Notes under the pieces: model-generated
Database searches by the model: none
Seen by the model: the letters and a program-made list of their open reading frames with translations, nothing else
What the model was told of the DNA's origin: nothing
Made by a program: the position numbers and the translations under genes
Assembly: GCA_017412505.1 (NCBI GenBank)
Contig: JAFPXN010000133.1
Location: 1 to 32,959 of the forward strand
Source: Bacillota bacterium
GTDB taxonomy: Bacteria > Bacillota > Clostridia > Peptostreptococcales > Anaerovoracaceae
Direction of reading: 5' to 3'
Length of the DNA: 32,959 nucleotides
Shown here: piece after piece, positions 14,964-21,872 of the stretch
Layout of the letters: the number at the start of each line of letters is the position of its first letter
Position numbering within the stretch: position 1 is the first letter of the stretch

Positions 14964-16247
14964 ATGGAACTGGAACTCAGAAAAATCGCCATACGGAACA
15001 TCGAGTTCGGCAGTCCCGCGCGCATCGAAGGGGACACGCTCATCGCGGATCCCGATGAGATGCGCGAACTGATGCTGGAGGACAGCCGGATCAAGGACGT
15101 TTCGTTCGATATCGCTCTGCCCGGGTCATCCACGCGGATCCTTCCGGTCAAGGACGTCATCGAGCCCAGAGCAAAGCCCGACGGCGAGACCTTCCCCGGA
15201 ACGTTCCACGAGGATATGCAGGAAGGCGGCGAAGGCATCACGTATTGTCTGGAGGGCTGCGTCGTGACCACGACAGGCCCCATCGTCGGCTTCCAGGAAG
15301 GCCTGATCGACATGAGCGGTCCGGCAGCCGAATACAACGTGTATTCCAAGCTGTGCCATCTGGTGATGATCATCGAGAAGCAGGATTACGTCGATCCCCA
15401 CGAACATGAGGAAGTCGTCCGCGTCGCAGGCCTGAAGCTGGCCCAGCATATCGCGGAGCTCGGATTCCTCGTGGAGGATTACAAGAGCGAAACGTACACC
15501 TGGGGCAACATCGGCGAGAACTACAACGCCTATCCGGATCTGCCCAAGGTGGTCTACGTGTACAACTGCATGTCCCAGGGCCTGCTGCACGATTCTTACT
15601 TCTACGGCAGAGACTCCAAGATCATCGTTCCGACGATGCTCACGCCGCTGGAGATCTTTGACGGCGCGCTGGTCTCGGGCAACTGCGTATCGCCCGGTTC
15701 CAAGACCACGACGTACATGCATCAGAACAACGCCTGCATTATGGAACTGCTGAAGCATCACGGCAAGGATTTCAACTTCGTCGGCATCGTGCTCTGCCCG
15801 CTGATGACCACGCTGAAGGAAAAGTTCCGCAACCGCATGCTGACCGTCCGCCAGGTGAAGATGCTCGGCGCCGACGGCGCGCTCATCTCCCAGGAAGGCT
15901 TCGGCAACCCGACGACCGACCTGATGATCGTGTGCCAGGAGCTGGAGAGAAACGGCATCAAGACCGTCATCATCACGAATGAAGACGCAGGCATCGACGG
16001 CATGAGCGAATCGCTGCCCGACAGCGTTCCCGAAGCCAACGCCATCGTCACGACAGGCAACTCCAACGCGACCCTGATGCTGCCCGCCATGGACAAGACC
16101 ATCGGCGTGCTGAAAGACATCGAACGGGTCTGCGGCGGCACAGTGAATTCCATCCAGCCCGACGGCAGACTGCTGATCGAGATCCACGGAATCATGGGCG
16201 GTCACAATCTGCAGGGCAACACCCTCGTCGGCGCCGTTACCATTTAA
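14964..16247 (+). CDS. Glycine/sarcosine/betaine reductase component B, alpha/beta precursor
   Basis: A 427-residue proprotein of the GrdE/GrdG/GrdI family. In characterised members the precursor is cut at an internal cysteine to give two subunits, the new N-terminus becoming a carbonyl (pyruvoyl-like) group that binds the substrate amine. The site is visible as Cys241 in SGNCVSPGSKTTTYMHQNN. Other family marks: MELELRKIAIRNIEFG, RILPVKDVIEPRAK, TTTGPIVGFQEGLIDMSGP and HGIMGGHNLQGNTLVGAV. AAGGAGG sets the start. The substrate-specific letter (E, G or I) cannot be assigned by eye. It lies 12 nt before the selenoprotein subunit gene. Confidence 0.92.
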   Translation: MELELRKIAIRNIEFGSPARIEGDTLIADPDEMRELMLEDSRIKDVSFDIALPGSSTRILPVKDVIEPRAKPDGETFPGTFHEDMQEGGEGITYCLEGCVVTTTGPIVGFQEGLIDMSGPAAEYNVYSKLCHLVMIIEKQDYVDPHEHEEVVRVAGLKLAQHIAELGFLVEDYKSETYTWGNIGENYNAYPDLPKVVYVYNCMSQGLLHDSYFYGRDSKIIVPTMLTPLEIFDGALVSGNCVSPGSKTTTYMHQNNACIMELLKHHGKDFNFVGIVLCPLMTTLKEKFRNRMLTVRQVKMLGADGALISQEGFGNPTTDLMIVCQELERNGIKTVIITNEDAGIDGMSESLPDSVPEANAIVTTGNSNATLMLPAMDKTIGVLKDIERVCGGTVNSIQPDGRLLIEIHGIMGGHNLQGNTLVGAVTI

Positions 16248-16259
16248 AGGAGGTTTGGC

Positions 16260-17531
16260 ATGAAGAAAATACTGTTCTATACCAACCAGTTCTTCGGCCA
16301 GATCGGCGGTGAGGAATTCGCTTACACCGAACCGTTCGTCGAAGAAGGCTGCAAAGGCCCGGCCGTAGGCCTGCAGGCCGCGATCCCCGACGGGGAGATC
16401 GTCGCGTCCATCGTCTGCGGCGACAACTATTTCGCGGAAAACATCGACAAGTGCAAGGACTTCATCCGCGCGCAGGTCGAGAAATACCAGCCCGACCTGT
16501 TCATCGCGGGTCCGGCGTTCAACGCGGGCCGCTTCGGCATCGCCTGCGGCGAGAGCTGCAAGCTGGTGCAGGAAGAACTGGGCATCCCGGCCATCACCGG
16601 CATGTACGAAGAGAACCCGGCGGTCGACATGTTCAAGGCGAACTGCAAGATCGTCAAGACCGCGAAATCCGCGGCGGGCATGCGCCAGGCTGTTCCGGCC
16701 ATGGCGGCTCTGGCGGGCAAGATCCTGCGGGGCGAGAAGCTGGGTCTGCCCAAGGACGAAGGCTACTTCCCCATGGGCAAGCGGGTCAACGTGTTCCACG
16801 AGAAGAACGGCGCCGTACGCGCTGTCGAAATGCTCGTCAAGAAACTGAACGGCGAGCCCTACGAGACCGAGCTGGAGATCTCCACCTACGAGAAGGTGGA
16901 ACCGGCTGCGCCGCTGAAAGACCTGAAGGGCGCGAAGATCGCGCTGTGCACGTCCGGCGGCATCGTGCCCATGGGCAATCCGGACCACCTGACCGCAGCG
17001 TCGGCCAAGTTCTGGAAGAAATACGACCTTCACGGTCTGAACGAACTGACGCCCGGCAAGTTCGAGTCGGTGCACGCGGGCTATGACCCGGTGTACGCCA
17101 ACGAGAACCCCAACCGCGTCGCACCCTACAACGTACTGAAAGAGATGGAGAAGGAAGGCGAGATCGGAGAGATCTATCCCTATCTGATCACGACGACCGG
17201 CAACTCCACCTCCGTGGCAGACGCCACCAGATTCGGAAAGGAGATCGCTGAGGAGCTGAAGGCCGCGGGCGTTCAGGGCGTCATCCTCACCTCCACCTGA
17301 GGGACCTGTACGCGTTGCGGTGCAACGATCATCAAGCAGATCGAGAAGGCCGGCATCCCCGCCGCCCACGTCTGCACAGTCACGCCCATCTCCAAGACGG
17401 TAGGCGCAGCCCGTATCTCCGGCGCGCAGGCTATTCCTTACCCGGCGGGCAACCCGAACCTGCCTCCCGACAAGGAAGAAAAGCGCCAGCGCGAGATCGT
17501 CGAGAACGCGCTCGAACTGCTGCTGGAATAG
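16260..17531 (+). CDS. Glycine/sarcosine/betaine reductase component B, selenoprotein subunit (GrdB/F/H family)
   Basis: A 423-residue selenoprotein. The in-frame TGA at 17298-17300 is selenocysteine 347: the frame continues 77 codons to TAG at 17529, and the join reads LTST-Sec-GTCTRCGAT, the UxxC active site of this family. N-terminal marks include QFFGQIGGEE, PDLFIAGPAFNAGRFG, ITGMYEENP and TSGGIVPMGNPD. The subunit forms the carbon-selenium intermediate when the amine is cleaved, then passes the carboxymethyl group to selenoprotein A. A stem-loop suited to a SECIS follows the TGA. AAAGGAGG precedes the ATG. An annotator treating TGA as stop would lose the catalytic end. The substrate (glycine, sarcosine, betaine or other) is undetermined. 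Confidence 0.95.
17313..17327 (+). promoter_or_regulatory. SECIS-type stem-loop for selenocysteine insertion
   Basis: CGTTGC (17313-17318), loop GGT, GCAACG (17322-17327): a perfect 6-bp hairpin starting 12 nt after the TGA codon, inside the coding sequence, where bacterial SECIS elements bind SelB. The loop contains the GGU typical of many bacterial SECIS apices. Confidence 0.75.
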
Positions 17532-17556
17532 GGAAAAGGCTTTTCCATCAAGTCAT

Positions 17557-17585
17557 AAAAAGGTCGCTTCCGAAGCGACCTTTTT
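17557..17585. terminator. Rho-independent terminator of the grdX operon
   Basis: AAAAAGGTCGCTT pairs with AAGCGACCTTTTT around CCG. T-runs occur on both strands, so it could stop transcription in either direction. It follows the reductase stop by 25 nt. Confidence 0.9.
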
Positions 17586-17660
17586 GTTTTGCCCGGCCTG
17601 TATCATAAAGGCGTAAACAGACAGAGACGCGCCCGGCGCGATACAGAAAGGGGAAAAACA

Positions 17661-18311
17661 ATGGAAAAGAAGAGAAACGATCTTACGGAACTGGTATTCA
17701 TCCTGGACAGAAGCGGCTCCATGGCGGGGCTGGAAAGCGACACGATCGGCGGCTTCAACGGCCTGATCGACAAGCAGAAGAAGGTGGACGGCAAGGCGTT
17801 CGTCACGACGGTGCTGTTCGACAATCAGCAGAAGACGGTCCACGACCGCGTCGACCTGGCGGAGGTCGCGCCGATGACGGAAAAGGAGTACTACGTGGGC
17901 GGGTCCACGGCGCTGCTCGACGCAGTCGGCGACACGGTGACCCACATCGAAAAGATCCACAAGTACGTCCGCCCGGAGGACGTGCCGGCGCACACGATGG
18001 TCGTGATCACGACGGACGGCATGGAGAATTCCAGCCACAGATGGCGCGCGGCGGACGTAAAGAAGCTGGTGGAAAAGAAGAAGGAAGGGGGCTGGGAGTT
18101 CCTGTTCCTGGGCGCCAACATCGACGCGGTGAGCGAAGCGGCCCGCTTCGGCATCGACGCGGACAGAGCCGTGCGCTACTGCAACGATTCCGTGGGCGTG
18201 CGCAAGAACTTCTCCGCTGTCGGCAAGGCGATGGCCAGCCTGCGCAGGGACGCCTGCATGCCGGCCAGCTGGAAAGAAGAGATCGAGGAGGATTACAAGA
18301 GCAGAGGGTAA
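17661..18311 (+). CDS. von Willebrand factor A (VWA) domain protein
   Basis: A 216-residue cytoplasmic protein consisting almost entirely of one VWA domain. The metal-ion-dependent adhesion site is complete: DRSGSMAG (Asp16, Ser18, Ser20), GGSTALLD (Thr83) and TTDGMEN (Asp119). Such stand-alone domains bind partner proteins through a metal, often in toxic-metal, chaperone or phage-related contexts; the partner is not evident and no MoxR ATPase is adjacent. AAAGGGG precedes ATG 17661. The frame is open further upstream, but that part overlaps the terminator. No terminator follows; the transcript would run into the fold-back element. Confidence 0.88.
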   Translation: MEKKRNDLTELVFILDRSGSMAGLESDTIGGFNGLIDKQKKVDGKAFVTTVLFDNQQKTVHDRVDLAEVAPMTEKEYYVGGSTALLDAVGDTVTHIEKIHKYVRPEDVPAHTMVVITTDGMENSSHRWRAADVKKLVEKKKEGGWEFLFLGANIDAVSEAARFGIDADRAVRYCNDSVGVRKNFSAVGKAMASLRRDACMPASWKEEIEEDYKSRG

Positions 18312-18322
18312 GCGGAAGCGGA

Positions 18323-18341
18323 CCCTGAGCCTGTCGAAGGG
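18323..18341. repeat. CCTGAGCCTGTCGAAGG-type short repeat
   Basis: CCCTGAGCCTGTCGAAGGG begins 12 nt after the VWA stop. This string, or its reverse complement CCTTCGACAGGCTCAGG, is a well-known dispersed intergenic motif in many bacterial genomes. Flanking CGGAC/GTCCG could extend it into a hairpin. Only one copy is in this window. Confidence 0.55.
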
Positions 18342-18352
18342 CCCGTCCGGTT

Positions 18353-18588
18353 CGCCTCCATCGGGCAGGCTCCGCGCCAATTCAGGAATCTGGTGTTTCA
18401 GCGGTTTCTTTCGCGTGCCGTTTCGGCGCAGCTCCGCGGACTCGGCCGGTTTCGTCTATGCGAAACGCGGCCTCGGGCATCGCTTCGCCGCAACGCCCTT
18501 AGGCGCGCGTCCGAAACGGATTACGCTCAGAAACCGGAAACACAGACGATTCCTTCAGATGGCGCGTCACCCTGCCCGTCTGGAAGCG
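18353..18588. repeat. Long imperfect fold-back element, possible structured RNA or MITE
   Basis: Within the 394-bp gene-free stretch 18312-18705, nested complementary blocks pair in perfect order: 18353-18360 with 18581-18588 (7 of 8), 18362-18369 with 18571-18578 (8), 18373-18379 with 18560-18566 (7), 18384-18390 with 18548-18554 (7), 18393-18399 with 18537-18543 (7), 18402-18409 with 18529-18536 (8), 18418-18426 with 18511-18519 (9). An apical hairpin pairs GGCCG and GTTTCG (18444-18454) with 18461-18472. Short internal loops separate the blocks. It is GC-rich, while the genes after it are not. No credible protein is encoded. Confidence 0.8.
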
Positions 18589-18643
18589 GCTCATATGATA
18601 AGTTACAGCCTTGCGGAAGCGTTGCAGGGCTGTTTTATTGTGT

Positions 18644-18660
18644 GCTACAATGCTTATAAT
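18644..18660 (+). promoter_or_regulatory. Promoter region of the small membrane protein
   Basis: Two overlapping -10 candidates: the TGn-extended TGCTACAAT (18643-18651) and a consensus TATAAT (18655-18660). They lie about 46-60 nt before the ATG at 18706. Weak -35 candidates include TTTATT, 16 nt before TATAAT. Confidence 0.5.
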
Positions 18661-18705
18661 TGTGAGGTGTCTGCTGCAGAGCAGCGCAAAAGGAGATGAT
18701 GACAG

Positions 18706-19038
18706 ATGCTGGTGTCTATATTATCCATCATCGTAAATATTGCGTATTTTGTTGTTCTGAATATGAATATCTATACGGACCGGGCAATGATGCCGACCGG
18801 AGAGATTCGGGAATGGCATCGCAGTCCGATAGCAAGATTAAATATTGCGGATCAGTCGTTCCTGTTCTATCTGCAGATAGTTCTTGCCGCTGCCAGCATT
18901 ATAACAAGCGTCCTGTTTCTGTTTGGCGTTCGCGGCAGAATGATCAGAACCATACAGTTGGTCAGCATAATAGGATCTACGATCGTATTTATTATCATCA
19001 TGATCGTAACATCTAACTCGCATGCCAAGTATGCCTGA
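18706..19038 (+). CDS. Small membrane protein, three predicted helices, unknown function
   Basis: A 110-residue protein I do not recognise. Hydrophobic helices lie at about 2-19 (LVSILSIIVNIAYFVVL), 52-75 (FLFYLQIVLAAASIITSVLFLFG) and 83-102 (TIQLVSIIGSTIVFIIIMIV), with a polar loop of about 30 residues between the first two. AAAAGGAG lies 10 nt before the ATG. It is the first gene after the fold-back element, and its base composition is visibly more AT-rich than the housekeeping genes. As part of the block with the TIR gene it could be a membrane partner, but that rests only on position. Confidence 0.65.
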   Translation: MLVSILSIIVNIAYFVVLNMNIYTDRAMMPTGEIREWHRSPIARLNIADQSFLFYLQIVLAAASIITSVLFLFGVRGRMIRTIQLVSIIGSTIVFIIIMIVTSNSHAKYA

Positions 19039-19152
19039 GGAGGATTATTACAACATCCCGCTTGCAGGGGGGGACTGCGATATCCAACTCACGTATGTAA
19101 AAAAACCTGTCAGTGACAGAATGAGACGCTGCAAGCAAAGGAGGTCTTCGAT

Positions 19153-20793
19153 ATGGATGATCAGGAATTGCTGCAGAGGATGGTTGCCGAACCATGGCAG
19201 CAGTATCGCCGCGCCGGCTGGCGGGAAAAGCTCGACCTTCTCCGGCACAGTTTTTCGATGTATATTCCCCATGCCGACAAAACGTGTGAGGACCTGCATA
19301 TTGTTTTGGATGGTCATACGAAACTGAATTACATGGTCAATAAGGCGGCCGCAGTCAGCGACGATCACACTGTGAGGGGATTTATCCGCTTTGTTTTTGC
19401 GCTCAAAGAGGGCGAAACGAAGCTGTTCACATGGGTGACCGCGCACGGAAACAAGGAATGGATCCTGTCCCGGGATTCGGCTGTGCTTTATGTGGATATT
19501 CCCGAGTTCGGTGAAGGTTTTTTCATCCGCTACGGAGTATTCAGGGACGAATGCTTTGCCGCCTATGAGAAGGTCTACGCCTGGGGTTATCAGACGGATG
19601 TCCAAAGGATCGAAGTGCCCGAAAGGGATCTCGAATCTCTGACATGGCTGGAGCCGGAGGAGGAATTTGAGCTTGTCCGGTATCTGGATGACGGCAGATC
19701 GTTCGAAACCACGGATACGGATCGGCTGCTGCGGTTCGTTGATGAACACAGGGCGCAGGAAGAGGCGTCGGAAGACCCCGATCCGGACCGCGTTCAACGC
19801 TTTAACGACCTGTATCAATCGATAAAGTACTATGTTTTGGAACAGAAACCGCTGAGAAGAGCAAAGAAGGTTTCCCCTGTTATCGGCAAGAGTTTTTCCT
19901 GGATGGAAGACAACTGGGAAGAATGCGATTTCCGATATAACGTCTCGACGGACCCGGACGACTGGCACGACGCGGTGTACCGCCGTTACGGCGATCTGCC
20001 GGACGGCAGACATTTCGGCGTGTATATCTGGCCGAAGTCCGGAGCCTTTTCTCCTGCTTCGGTAATGATGATCGTTGACAAGTCCGGAGAGATGCGGACA
20101 AACACGGTGATCAAAGAAAGCTGGAATACACGGGCTTCAGAGTTTTGGCCCATGGCGGCAGCAGCTACCCCCAGCGGCAAGAGCATCGTCTGGCTGAAGG
20201 ACGGCAGGATATGGGTCTGGCGTGAGGACAGGCGGGACAAACGTTTTCTGCCGGATGACGGAGAAGAACTGACGGATCGTATCGAAGGGATTCCTGTTTA
20301 TGATGCCCTTATGCGTGACGACGGAATTCTGGTGCTGTTTCAGGAAGGCAAAGGATACGCGTATCTCTGCGACGAGGATATCGTGCTCGTCCGGCACGAG
20401 GACTGCTGGATCCCTGCCAGCAAGGCGGAATCCCCCTGCAGGAATGAGGTGTTTCCCAGTCGCGTGGATGACTGGCCCGATGAGTTTGCTGTCATGATCC
20501 GAAAGGAAGACGACGAAGGTGATTATTACAGCTGCGGCATCCGCCGCGTCTGCTTCGAGCCGGGTCTTGAGATCATAAAACCCGAAATACTTGCGGACAA
20601 CCCGGACCTCGAATCGGTAACGATTCCGGCGTCGGTAAAAGAGGTCCGGACGTGGGCGTTCGGCTGCTGCGCGAATCTGAAAAATCTTGTGATCGAGGGC
20701 GACCTGTCCCGCGTGGCGGATTGGGCGCCGGACGCGTTCGAAGGCTGTGCCTGCGAAAAACAATATCTCCGTCTGCGGAATGCAGACCGGTAA
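19153..20793 (+). CDS. Uncharacterised 546-residue protein with C-terminal LRR_5-like segment
   Basis: No signal peptide and no membrane segment. I do not recognise the first 480 residues: an acidic, tryptophan- and tyrosine-rich stretch with repeated short strands in the middle (FGVYIWPKSGAF, SIVWLKDGRIWVWRED, GILVLFQEGKGYAYLCDED) that may form a beta-propeller-like fold. The last 65 residues read NPDLESVTIPASVKEVRTWAF, then CANLKNLVIEG, the pattern of LRR_5/BspA-type leucine-rich repeats. The following TIR gene ends in a similar segment. AAAGGAGG precedes the ATG. It starts 114 nt after the membrane-protein gene and ends 32 nt before the TIR gene, so they are likely cotranscribed. Confidence 0.72.
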   Translation: MDDQELLQRMVAEPWQQYRRAGWREKLDLLRHSFSMYIPHADKTCEDLHIVLDGHTKLNYMVNKAAAVSDDHTVRGFIRFVFALKEGETKLFTWVTAHGNKEWILSRDSAVLYVDIPEFGEGFFIRYGVFRDECFAAYEKVYAWGYQTDVQRIEVPERDLESLTWLEPEEEFELVRYLDDGRSFETTDTDRLLRFVDEHRAQEEASEDPDPDRVQRFNDLYQSIKYYVLEQKPLRRAKKVSPVIGKSFSWMEDNWEECDFRYNVSTDPDDWHDAVYRRYGDLPDGRHFGVYIWPKSGAFSPASVMMIVDKSGEMRTNTVIKESWNTRASEFWPMAAAATPSGKSIVWLKDGRIWVWREDRRDKRFLPDDGEELTDRIEGIPVYDALMRDDGILVLFQEGKGYAYLCDEDIVLVRHEDCWIPASKAESPCRNEVFPSRVDDWPDEFAVMIRKEDDEGDYYSCGIRRVCFEPGLEIIKPEILADNPDLESVTIPASVKEVRTWAFGCCANLKNLVIEGDLSRVADWAPDAFEGCACEKQYLRLRNADR

Positions 20794-20825
20794 AAAGGCG
20801 GCGAAAGACAGGAAGGAGAATCCGA

Positions 20826-21872
20826 ATGGACGACAATAAAGTTATGCAGACAAAACTTGTTCCGGGCGTGGGCCGCTTGCCCTATCCGGCATATCGCGGA
20901 AACGAACCCTACGTCTTTGTCAGCTACGCCCATAAAGACAAAGATATCGTTTTTCCGGAGATAAAAAGATTTAACGACGCGGGCTTTCACGTCTGGTATG
21001 ACGAGGGGATCTCGCCCGGCAACGAGTGGTCGGACGAGATCGCGGAGGCGCTGACCAAATGCACCGTATTTGTCGTCATGCTGACGCCGACGTCCGCCCC
21101 GCGGGAATCCGTGCTGAACGAAATCAGCTTTGCGCTCGACGAGGGAAAGCCTCTTCTTGCGGTCTATCTTGAGGATACGGAGCTGCCTCCCGGCTTGAGA
21201 CTGCGCATCTCCCGGAAACAGGCAATCCTCAAGTACAATATGACGGACGAGGAATACGATTTCAAATACATAGAGGCGTTTCTCCGGTTCGGACTGAAGC
21301 GGGGCGATGCGCAGTCCGTTCCGGCCAAAGCGAACAGCGAGCCTGCAGTGCAGCCCGGCGGCGGAGTGACCATCAAACAGTTGGATGAATTGGTAAAGAA
21401 TTATCTGGGAACGAATGAGACGGTAAGCCAAAAAGAGACTGCGGTAATCAGAGAAGAATTCCCTGAGGATTCGCCGGAGGACGCCAGGAAAAGAGCCAAT
21501 GGCGATCTGGTGCGGATCGACGGCTTCGATGTCGAGCACGGGTTTTTAAGGGGATATTATGGATCGGAGAAGGATATCGTCGTACCCGACTCCGCAAAGG
21601 TGATCAGAAGTCTCGCGTTCCAGAATTGCCGGTCCTTCATCGAATCTGTCGATCTCAATCAGGCAGGGCTGATGGTTGCCGGACGGCTTGGCGTATTCTG
21701 CAATTGTCCGAATCTGAAGACTGTCAAGATCCCGGAAACAGTCAAAGAAGTCACCCCGGATATGTTTCAGTATTGCCCGAACCTGACGGTCTATGTTCGC
21801 AGGAGTCAGGTCTCTCCGGACTTTGAAGAGCGTTTTACGGGGAAGGGTATCGTCTACCTGGATGAATCGTGA
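20826..21872 (+). CDS. TIR-domain protein with C-terminal LRR_5-like segment
   Basis: A 348-residue soluble protein. Residues about 28-145 form a TIR domain: YVFVSYAHKDKDIV (first strand and box 1), GFHVWYDEGISPGNEWSDEIAEAL, CTVFVVMLTPTSAPRESVLNEISFAL and PLLAVYLEDTELP. Glu71 in SDEI is in the helix that carries the catalytic glutamate of NAD-cleaving TIRs, but I cannot fix the equivalence by eye. A linker (about 165-225) is followed by LRR_5-like strands (DIVVPDSAKVIRSLAFQNC, CPNLKTVKIPETVKEVTPDMF). TIR domains act as NAD hydrolases or as signal makers in antiphage systems, or as scaffolds. GGAAGGAG precedes ATG 20826. Its stop overlaps the next start. Confidence 0.85.
   Translation: MDDNKVMQTKLVPGVGRLPYPAYRGNEPYVFVSYAHKDKDIVFPEIKRFNDAGFHVWYDEGISPGNEWSDEIAEALTKCTVFVVMLTPTSAPRESVLNEISFALDEGKPLLAVYLEDTELPPGLRLRISRKQAILKYNMTDEEYDFKYIEAFLRFGLKRGDAQSVPAKANSEPAVQPGGGVTIKQLDELVKNYLGTNETVSQKETAVIREEFPEDSPEDARKRANGDLVRIDGFDVEHGFLRGYYGSEKDIVVPDSAKVIRSLAFQNCRSFIESVDLNQAGLMVAGRLGVFCNCPNLKTVKIPETVKEVTPDMFQYCPNLTVYVRRSQVSPDFEERFTGKGIVYLDES

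Noticed and set aside
15126..17369. 747-residue open frame on the minus strand
   Set aside because: It is antisense to two clearly recognised reductase genes; long antisense frames are expected in GC-rich codon usage. The same holds for the long antisense frames at 12841-14427, 24138-25625, 25724-27583 and 30703-32922.
17298..17608. TGA at 17298 as a true stop, and a separate plus-strand frame at 17315-17608
   Set aside because: The frame beyond TGA continues the reductase family sequence with the UxxC site and a SECIS hairpin. The 17315 frame is a shadow that runs through the terminator.
18393..18699. Plus-strand frames of 88 and 94 codons inside the gene-free stretch
   Set aside because: They lie in the fold-back element, lack ribosome sites and have repeat-driven composition.
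19022..19327. 101-codon frame between the small membrane protein and the 546-residue protein
   Set aside because: No ribosome site at its start, and more than half of it overlaps the well-supported downstream gene. I also considered a frameshifted gene at the G-run near 19066, but found no recognisable protein in any frame.
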